A stretch of DNA of 64,000 nt, taken from the NCBI RefSeq assembly GCF_030397665.1, contig NZ_JAPUBT010000002.1:467383-531382 (forward strand), in the 5' to 3' direction. This document shows, piece after piece, positions 54,414-61,244 of the stretch. The stretch comes from Janthinobacterium sp. SUN073. Its GTDB lineage: Bacteria; Pseudomonadota; Gammaproteobacteria; Burkholderiales; Burkholderiaceae_D. Numbering within the stretch: position 1 is the first letter of the stretch; every line of letters begins with the position of its first letter. The translations under genes were made by a program, and so were the position numbers. A model generated the notes under the pieces. The model made no database searches. It worked only from the letters and a program-made list of their open reading frames with translations, and had not been told where the DNA came from.

Positions 54414-55724
54414 ATGAGCGGCCCGAAATACCCCGGTTTCGATACTTTATCCCTGCATGCGGGCGCGGCGCCCGACCCGGCCACGGGCGCGCGCGCCACG
54501 CCCATCCATTTCACGTCCTCGTTTGCCTTCAAGAGTTCGGAGCATGCGGCCTCGCTGTTCAACATGGAGCGGGCCGGCCACGTGTACTCGCGCATTTCGA
54601 ATCCCACCAACGCCGTGCTGGAAGAGCGCATCGCCGCCCTCGAAGGGGGCGTGGCCGGCATCGCCACGGCCAGCGGCCAGGCCGCCATGCACCTTGGTCT
54701 ATGTACCATCGCCGGCGCCGGCTCGCACATCGTCGCCTCGCGCGCCCTGTACGGCGGTTCGCACAACCTGCTGGCCTACACATTAAAACGCTTCGGCATC
54801 GAGACGACGTTTGTCGACCCGCGCGACGTGGACGCCTGGCGCGCCGCCATCCGCCCGAATACGAAAGTGCTGTTCGGCGAAACGCTGGGCAATCCAGGCC
54901 TCGACGTGCTGGACATCCCGCAAATTGCCGCCCTGGCGCACGAGCACCAGTTGCCGCTGATGCTAGATTCGACGTTTACCACGCCGTACTTGCTGCGCCC
55001 CTTCGAGCATGGCGCCGACCTGGTGTTCCACTCGGCCACCAAGTTTTTATGCGGGCACGGCACGGCCATCGGCGGCTTGCTGGTCGATGGCGGCACCTTC
55101 GACTGGCAAGCCGCGTACGACAAGACGGGCCGTTTTGCCGAACTGTGCGAACCGTATGACGGTTTTCACGGCATGGTCTTCGCCGAGGAATCGACGGTGG
55201 CGCCATTCGCCCTGCGCGCGCGGCGCGAAGGCTTGCGCGATTTCGGCGCCGTCATGAGCCCGCACAACGCCTTCGCCATCCTGCAGGGCATCGAAACCCT
55301 GGGCTTGCGCATGGACCGCCACGTGGCCAACACGCGCAAAATCATCGACTTCCTGCTGGCCAATCCGGCAGTCGAATCCGTGTCCTACCCTGAACTGCCG
55401 TCGCACCCCGACTACGCACTGGCGAAAACCCTGCTGCCGAAAGGCGCGGGCGGCGTCTTCACGTTCCGCCTGCGCGGCGACCGCGCGGCGGGACAGCGCT
55501 TCGTCGACAGCCTGAAAATCTTCTCGCACCTGGCCAACGTGGGCGACGCCAAGTCGCTCGTCATCCACCCCGCCTCCACCACGCATTTCCGCGTGCCCGA
55601 CGATCAACTGGCGCAGGCCGGCATCACGCAAGGCACTATGCGCTTATCGGTGGGCCTGGAAGACGCGGACGACTTGATCGAAGACCTGGCCCGTGGCCTG
55701 AAACTGTCGCAGAAAGGCGCCTGA
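54414..55724 (+). CDS. O-acetylhomoserine sulfhydrylase (MetY/MetZ type)
   Basis: A 436-residue PLP enzyme of the Cys/Met metabolism family. The PLP lysine lies in HSATKFLCGHGTAIGG (residues about 204-219); other signatures are YSRISNPTNAVLEERIAALE near 60, ATASGQAAMHLGL near 84 and GRFAELCEPYDGFHG (the extra loop of O-acetylhomoserine enzymes, so MetY rather than MetB). It makes homocysteine (or methionine) from O-acetyl- or O-succinylhomoserine and sulfide. GGAG precedes the ATG. An alpha/beta hydrolase gene starts one base after its stop. Confidence 0.9.
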   Translation: MSGPKYPGFDTLSLHAGAAPDPATGARATPIHFTSSFAFKSSEHAASLFNMERAGHVYSRISNPTNAVLEERIAALEGGVAGIATASGQAAMHLGLCTIAGAGSHIVASRALYGGSHNLLAYTLKRFGIETTFVDPRDVDAWRAAIRPNTKVLFGETLGNPGLDVLDIPQIAALAHEHQLPLMLDSTFTTPYLLRPFEHGADLVFHSATKFLCGHGTAIGGLLVDGGTFDWQAAYDKTGRFAELCEPYDGFHGMVFAEESTVAPFALRARREGLRDFGAVMSPHNAFAILQGIETLGLRMDRHVANTRKIIDFLLANPAVESVSYPELPSHPDYALAKTLLPKGAGGVFTFRLRGDRAAGQRFVDSLKIFSHLANVGDAKSLVIHPASTTHFRVPDDQLAQAGITQGTMRLSVGLEDADDLIEDLARGLKLSQKGA

Positions 55725-55725
55725 C

Positions 55726-56538
55726 ATGTTATTCACCATCGAAGACACCACGGCCTACTGCTACACGGGTGGCAAACCATACAACCCGGATCAACCCACG
55801 GCCGTCTTCATCCACGGCGCGCAGAACGACCATTCCGTGTGGGCCCTGCAAACGCGCTATTTCGCCCACCACGGCTGGAACGTGCTGGCCGTGGACTTGC
55901 CGGGCCACGGGCGCAGCCTGGGTGCGGCCAAGGATAATGTCGCGGAACTGGCACGCTGGATCCTCGCCGTGTTGGACGCAGCTGGTGCGGACAAGGCCAT
56001 GCTGATCGGCCACAGCATGGGCTCATTGATCGCACTGGAAGCGGCGTACCTGGCACCGGATCGCATCAGCCACCTGGCCATGCTCGGTTCCACCTACCCG
56101 ATGAAAGTCTCGCCGGCGCTGCTGGAAACGGCGCTCAAGGATGAACTGGCGGCCATCGACATGGTCAATATCTGGTCGCACTCGTCGATCGCACAAAAGC
56201 CGTCGTTTCCCGGCCCCGGCTTCTACGCCATGGGCGGCGCGCGGCGCTTGAAACAGCGCATTGCCGCCATCAACCCCGATCACGTGTTTTACACGGATTT
56301 TTTCGCCTGCAATGCCTATGCGAACGGCGAAATCGCCGCCGCTTCGATACACTGCCCCACTTTATTCATTTTCGGCGCGCGCGACATGATGACGCCGCCC
56401 AAATCGACCAGGCTGCTCACGTCCACCATCGCGCATGGCACCGTGGTGCAGGTCGACAGCGGGCACGAATTGATGGCCGAGCAACCGGACGCCGTGCTCG
56501 ACGCGCTGTTTGCGTTTGCGCAAAGCACCCCGGCATGA
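55726..56538 (+). CDS. Alpha/beta hydrolase
   Basis: A 270-residue hydrolase with FIHGAQNDHSVWALQTRYFA (oxyanion region), nucleophile elbow GHSMGS (Ser near residue 97), Asp in IFGARDMMTPPKST (near 221) and His in SGHELMAEQP (near 246), giving a full triad. The substrate is unknown; the closest style is esterase/epoxide- or haloperoxidase-type. It starts one base after the sulfhydrylase stop, so the two share a transcript; whether it takes part in methionine metabolism is open. Confidence 0.85.
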   Translation: MLFTIEDTTAYCYTGGKPYNPDQPTAVFIHGAQNDHSVWALQTRYFAHHGWNVLAVDLPGHGRSLGAAKDNVAELARWILAVLDAAGADKAMLIGHSMGSLIALEAAYLAPDRISHLAMLGSTYPMKVSPALLETALKDELAAIDMVNIWSHSSIAQKPSFPGPGFYAMGGARRLKQRIAAINPDHVFYTDFFACNAYANGEIAAASIHCPTLFIFGARDMMTPPKSTRLLTSTIAHGTVVQVDSGHELMAEQPDAVLDALFAFAQSTPA

Positions 56539-56572
56539 CGCCATGCCATGCACACTTTTTTAGGATCGATGA

Positions 56573-57979
56573 ATGATGTTGTTGAATTCCCTGTTTGAAG
56601 AATTGACTGGCCGCGGCAGCGGCACGGAAGCGGAGCGGCACGAACGCTATAAATGGCTGGAACAGCTGCGTTTCACTAACCCGCTGGCGGACGAAGGCGG
56701 CCCCATGGCCGGCATTCCGTACTACCAATGGTGCCGGCTGCCGCAGGTGCTCGTCGTGGCGGGCCAGCACACGGATCTGCTGGTCGGCACCACGAGCTCC
56801 CAGTACCTGGTCTTCGAGGGCCGCCACGCGGCAGCCTTCGCGGCCGAACTGGGCCTGCAATACGACGCCAACAACCGCATCGACCGCCCCGGCGGCCTCG
56901 ACGAACTGCTCGACGCCTACGAAGAGCAGGAGGACGGCAGCTGGGCCACCTTGCCGAATGCAGCGCCAGCGCCACCGCTGTCCGGCTGGGACGACGTGTA
57001 CTTCCGCGTGCGCGACCTGAGCGACGGCGGGACCATCCAGAGCGTGACCACCATCGCCTACGAGAGCAGCCGCTTCCCTGGCTACACCCTGCTGGGCACG
57101 ACCATGGTGGGCGCGGGCGCCATCGCCCACGACGACGAGACGGCGCAATATTTGCAGCAAATCTTCGCCGACTGGGCCATCCAGCGCGATTGCGCCGCCA
57201 CCTGCCCGCCTTCGTCCGCGCCCTGGCCCCACGCACCGCGCCAGACGCCGCCCGAGACGTTCGGCACTGCGTTCGACTTTGCCCGCAACCTCGCCTACCT
57301 CGATGCGCTGCTGGCTGCCTACGGACGCGCGCAGACGCAGGCGGAAATCGACGGCGGCGATGACGCCTACTGGGCGTGCGCGGCCGCCAGCACGGCGTAC
57401 CAGGTATTCGCGCTGCGCTACACGGCAGGCTTGCCCATGCCTGACGTGGAAACGGCGCTGGAAGCGGCCATCGCCGCCTGCGAAACGGCGCGCGCGGCCC
57501 TGGCCACAGCCTACGATGACGATGCCTTGCCCGCCTTTGATTTCGAACAATTGACGGATTACGCGCGCACCCTGCAGTTGCTGGGTGCCGCCCTGCTGTT
57601 CGGCCGCCGCGACCTGGCTGCCCGCCTGGCCGCCCTGCAAACGGCCTTCGATGGCGAAGATGGGGTGTACGAGGCACTGCTGTCGACCATCGATCCTCAG
57701 CGTCCCGCCGTCGACGAATGGTATTTCGCCGAACCCTACTCGGCCCTGTTCGAATGCCTGGATACGGACGATCGCGCACAGCAGCTGGAACACCTGCGGC
57801 ACTACCTGGCCAGCTGGCACACGGCGCTGGTGCGCGAAGACTGGTTCAACGGCCATTTGCGCGCACACGGCCTGGGTGGCTACTACGGCCTGTGGGCCTT
57901 CGAAGCGGCCGCCGCGGCCAAGCACCTGGGCCTGGAGCGCAGCGCGCTGGCCCACTGGGCCATGCCGCCAGCGCCCTGA
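56573..57979 (+). CDS. PoNi-like (DUF1911) protein, possible orphan immunity protein
   Basis: A 468-residue cytosolic protein. The N-terminal ~210 residues are beta-rich and unfamiliar. The C-terminal ~150 residues (from about YARTLQLLGAALLFGRRDLA near 330 to GLGGYYGLWAFEAAAAAKHL near 435) resemble the PoNi family, immunity proteins against PoNe DNase toxins of type VI and related systems; the YWAFEAAA-like stretch is the hallmark I rely on, from memory. AGGA precedes the start. No toxin gene is adjacent. A WG-repeat protein follows after 29 bases. Confidence 0.55.
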   Translation: MMLLNSLFEELTGRGSGTEAERHERYKWLEQLRFTNPLADEGGPMAGIPYYQWCRLPQVLVVAGQHTDLLVGTTSSQYLVFEGRHAAAFAAELGLQYDANNRIDRPGGLDELLDAYEEQEDGSWATLPNAAPAPPLSGWDDVYFRVRDLSDGGTIQSVTTIAYESSRFPGYTLLGTTMVGAGAIAHDDETAQYLQQIFADWAIQRDCAATCPPSSAPWPHAPRQTPPETFGTAFDFARNLAYLDALLAAYGRAQTQAEIDGGDDAYWACAAASTAYQVFALRYTAGLPMPDVETALEAAIAACETARAALATAYDDDALPAFDFEQLTDYARTLQLLGAALLFGRRDLAARLAALQTAFDGEDGVYEALLSTIDPQRPAVDEWYFAEPYSALFECLDTDDRAQQLEHLRHYLASWHTALVREDWFNGHLRAHGLGGYYGLWAFEAAAAAKHLGLERSALAHWAMPPAP

Positions 57980-58008
57980 ATCCCCCGTTCACTTTTAGAC
58001 AAATATCA

Positions 58009-60000
58009 ATGATCAACACCGCAGCCCTGTTCAGCACAGCATTTTTACCCGGCCAGGCCGGCTTCGACACCGACACGATTACCGGCCTGGCCGAATGGCG
58101 GCTGGACGTACCTACGCTGTTCAAGCTGCTCATCGGCGCCGGCACGCAAGCCGTCGCCTGGCCCATCTACGGTGATGGCGAAGACTGCGCCTGCGTGCTG
58201 GCCGCGCCAATGGCGCAGGCGCAGGCCAGCTGGCAAGCGTTATCCGCGCTGATGGACCAGCCACGCGACGCGGCCGCCATCGTCACGCGCGCCGGCATCA
58301 GCACCTTGCTGGCGGGCGGCCAGGCGTGGCTGATCCTCGATTGCGTGCAGCTGGTCCCCCACGATATCGACACGCCGGAATACGCGGCCGCGCTCGAGGC
58401 CGTGCGCGCCGAGGCGCAAGCCTTGCACGCTGCCCTGCTGCGCGGCGACCGGGAAGCGCTGGCGCCCCTGCTGGCCGCCGGCTCGGCAGCGCCGGCCACC
58501 GGCTACTGGTCGGCCACGGCCGATGCGCAGCTGGCCGATGTCGAGGAACTGGATGCGAATGCGCTGCCTTTCCTGCAAGGCCTGGAAGTGGTGGGATGGG
58601 AGGAAGATGCGCTGTGCTATGAAGTGAGCGCCGCTGGCGAACCGAAGGTCACCGGCCTGGTCACGCCTTATGGCCGCTGGATCGTGCCGCTGTCGCGGCG
58701 CTATGTCGACCTGGGCGTTTACTACGCGGACGATGGCTGGATCACCTTTGCCACGGCGGACGCCCCTGATGCGCACGGCGTGCTGGACCTCAACGGTACG
58801 GTCGTGTTGCCGCCCGCCCCCGGCGCCCTGTATGTGATCAGCCCCCACCTGCTGCAGCAAATCGATCCGGACGGCGCCAGCCGCTTGCTGCGCCTGCCCG
58901 ATGGTGCGCTGCTGATGGACGGAGTAGACCACATCGGCCAGCGCGACGATGGCTATATCGACATCGAGCGCCAGGCGCACGATGACGAGCGCAATGTCTG
59001 CGGCGTGCTCGATGCCACAGGCAAGGTGGTGCTACCGACTGCCTACAGCTCCGTGCAGGATTTCGGCACGAAGAAGAAAATCGCCATCGTCAGCCAGCGC
59101 ATCGATGGCCGCTTCCTGTTTGGCCTGGCGAACAGCCAGGGCGAGCTGCCGGCGCCATGCCAGTACGAAGCTATCGATAGCGCCACCACCTCGTCGCCGC
59201 CCAAGCTGCGCAAGAACCTGATCTTCGCCATCGATGCGCAGGGACTGGCCTGCATGCTGACCCTGGATGGCAAGCAGGCCTTCACGCCGCTGTATCCGCC
59301 CGCCCACCATTTGCGCGGCGTCGCCGTGCAAAGCGACTTTTTATATGTGGTCAAGGAGGGCATGGCCTGGAGCATGGATTTCACGGGCCAGTTGCTGGCG
59401 CAGTTCGACACCGTGGACAACTTCAAGGCGGCCATCACGGCGCAACTGAGCGAAGCCATGGGACTGGGTAAAAAGAAGCCCGTCAGGCGCCGCAGCTTTA
59501 CGCCGGCGCAAATCCTGGCCAAGGCCGACCGCGAGCAGTTGCGCACCATGGCCGCCCTGCTCTTGCTGGGCGATGCGGCACTGGCCGCGCGCTGCGTGGA
59601 CATCACCCTGGAGGAGCTGGCGGAAGACGACCCGGAGGAGGAATACGAAGGCGACTCGCCCGAGGCGGCGTGCTTCTTCCTGCTCTGGTCCACGGCCGCC
59701 CATGTGCAGGGCCACGGCACCACGCTGGACTGGAAAGCCGTCGATGAAGTGCCGCGCATCGGCCAGCATATCGGCCTGCCCGCGCTGCGCGATTTTTCGT
59801 GGGCGCAGCGCGAGGATGGCGACGCCATGGCCGAGGGCCTGGCCGCCATTGCCGCACACCTGGCGCCGCATCAGCTGCGCCTGGTCAACCTGCACGGTGG
59901 CGAAGACACATACTATCTGGGCATCGTGCGCGCGTCCGATGCGGCCGCGTTCAGCGCCGTGGCGCTGCAGGCGGCCTTGCGGCCGGTACTCATCGAATAG
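58009..60000 (+). CDS. WG-repeat protein with C-terminal DUF6630-like domain
   Basis: A 663-residue protein. The middle (residues about 220-450) contains degenerate WG-type repeats: GLVTPYGRWIVPLSRRYVDL, GVLDLNGTVVLPP, CGVLDATGKVVLPTAYSSV and GLANSQGELPAPCQYEAID, each about 30-45 residues and typical of WG/KWG beta propellers. The C-terminal part (about 555-660) with GGEDTYYLGIVRASDAAAF may be a DUF6630 domain. There is no signal peptide. It follows the PoNi-like gene in the same direction and probably shares its transcript. Function unknown; WG proteins often occur around polymorphic toxin loci. Converges on the next gene with a one-base gap. Confidence 0.68.
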   Translation: MINTAALFSTAFLPGQAGFDTDTITGLAEWRLDVPTLFKLLIGAGTQAVAWPIYGDGEDCACVLAAPMAQAQASWQALSALMDQPRDAAAIVTRAGISTLLAGGQAWLILDCVQLVPHDIDTPEYAAALEAVRAEAQALHAALLRGDREALAPLLAAGSAAPATGYWSATADAQLADVEELDANALPFLQGLEVVGWEEDALCYEVSAAGEPKVTGLVTPYGRWIVPLSRRYVDLGVYYADDGWITFATADAPDAHGVLDLNGTVVLPPAPGALYVISPHLLQQIDPDGASRLLRLPDGALLMDGVDHIGQRDDGYIDIERQAHDDERNVCGVLDATGKVVLPTAYSSVQDFGTKKKIAIVSQRIDGRFLFGLANSQGELPAPCQYEAIDSATTSSPPKLRKNLIFAIDAQGLACMLTLDGKQAFTPLYPPAHHLRGVAVQSDFLYVVKEGMAWSMDFTGQLLAQFDTVDNFKAAITAQLSEAMGLGKKKPVRRRSFTPAQILAKADREQLRTMAALLLLGDAALAARCVDITLEELAEDDPEEEYEGDSPEAACFFLLWSTAAHVQGHGTTLDWKAVDEVPRIGQHIGLPALRDFSWAQREDGDAMAEGLAAIAAHLAPHQLRLVNLHGGEDTYYLGIVRASDAAAFSAVALQAALRPVLIE

Positions 60001-60001
60001 C

Positions 60002-61219
60002 CTAGCCTCCCAGCTTCTTCAGGCTGCGCTGCGCGGTTTGCTGTGCTTCGTCGACCAGCGCGCTCTCTTCCTCACTCGCCTTTTTCAGCTGGGCTATCAG
60101 CGACCGGTACATTACCTGGTCGGCCTCGTCGCGGAATGCCAGGGACTCGCCGCGCAGCTCGATGGCGCCCAGGCGCGACTCGGCAAACTGCAGCACGCGG
60201 GTAAACAGATCCATCAGGCTACGCTGGTTTTCCCCGAACCGCAGCATGAAATCGTAGCGTGCAGCCATGCCCGCCTCGATGATCTGCCTGGCATCGCTGC
60301 CCGACTTGCTGGCCTGCAGGCGCCCCCAGGCACTCTGCTGCAGCCGGTCGATCTGCGCCAGATACGCCTCGATCCGGTCGCCGGCCTTGATTACCGTCGC
60401 CTTCGACGTGGCGATGCCTGGCGCGCTGACCAGCCGCTCGGGAGCAAGCACCAGGTCCAGGTGGTAGCTGTCAATGTCGGCGGCATAGGTGAGGTTGGCA
60501 GTAGTCGTGGCCAGCGTCACATCGGCAACGATAAGCAGCACCTTGTCGAGACTGGGCAAGCCGGTCGGTTGCAGCACCAGCTTGGGAGCCGCCTGGCCCG
60601 GCTGCAGGTCCAGCGCCGCAGTGATGTACGCGCGCACCGCCTGCATGGCCTGGGCCAGCAGCCGGTCGTGATACTCGCGGCTCCACTGCATGTACATCGC
60701 CCTGTTGGCGCCGTGTATCTGTGCCCGCCGACCATCCTTGCCGAACGCTGCTGGCATGGCCGTGAGACGTTGCGCTTCCACCCGTTCGCTGGCCGTAAAA
60801 TGCGGATCGGTATCCCCCTGCGTGATGCGGGCGCGCGCCAGCGTGGCAGCGACGTCGCGCTGCGCCAGGCTGCTGCGGAAATTGCGCGCCACCTGCCTGG
60901 CGTCTTCTGCCGAAATGTACGGCACATACACAGGCGCCAGCCGCGCAAGGATTTCCTCATCGCTCACATGCAGGGCCATGTGCCGCATCACCTCACCCTG
61001 CTGGTCCTCCATCTCGCCCATGACCTGGAACAGACGACGCATGATCCGCTGCATCTGCATCGCCTCGATCATCTCGCGCACGGCGGCAACGTGAGCGGCA
61101 TCGGATGCGCCGGGTGCGGCCAGCGGCACGGGCACGGCGGCATCGGACGCGTGGACGGCGCCCGTGGTGGAAAACAGGGCCAGCAACGCAGCCAGGAAGA
61201 CAGGATTCAATCGTTTCAT
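60002..61219 (-). CDS. Exported protein with N-terminal DUF2059-like region
   Basis: A 405-residue protein with a signal peptide (MKRLNPVFLAALLALFSTTG, cleavage near VHA). Residues about 45-150 (VREMIEAMQMQRIMRRLFQV, YVPYISAEDARQVARNFRSS) resemble DUF2059, short helical repeats of unknown role in exported proteins. The rest is helical (LQQSAWGRLQASKSGSDARQ). It follows the DUF3857/transglutaminase gene by 25 bases in the same direction and probably forms one operon with it. Function unknown. Confidence 0.7.
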   Translation of the reverse strand: MKRLNPVFLAALLALFSTTGAVHASDAAVPVPLAAPGASDAAHVAAVREMIEAMQMQRIMRRLFQVMGEMEDQQGEVMRHMALHVSDEEILARLAPVYVPYISAEDARQVARNFRSSLAQRDVAATLARARITQGDTDPHFTASERVEAQRLTAMPAAFGKDGRRAQIHGANRAMYMQWSREYHDRLLAQAMQAVRAYITAALDLQPGQAAPKLVLQPTGLPSLDKVLLIVADVTLATTTANLTYAADIDSYHLDLVLAPERLVSAPGIATSKATVIKAGDRIEAYLAQIDRLQQSAWGRLQASKSGSDARQIIEAGMAARYDFMLRFGENQRSLMDLFTRVLQFAESRLGAIELRGESLAFRDEADQVMYRSLIAQLKKASEEESALVDEAQQTAQRSLKKLGG

Positions 61220-61244
61220 GGAGTGTAAATCAGCAAAAGGTGTA

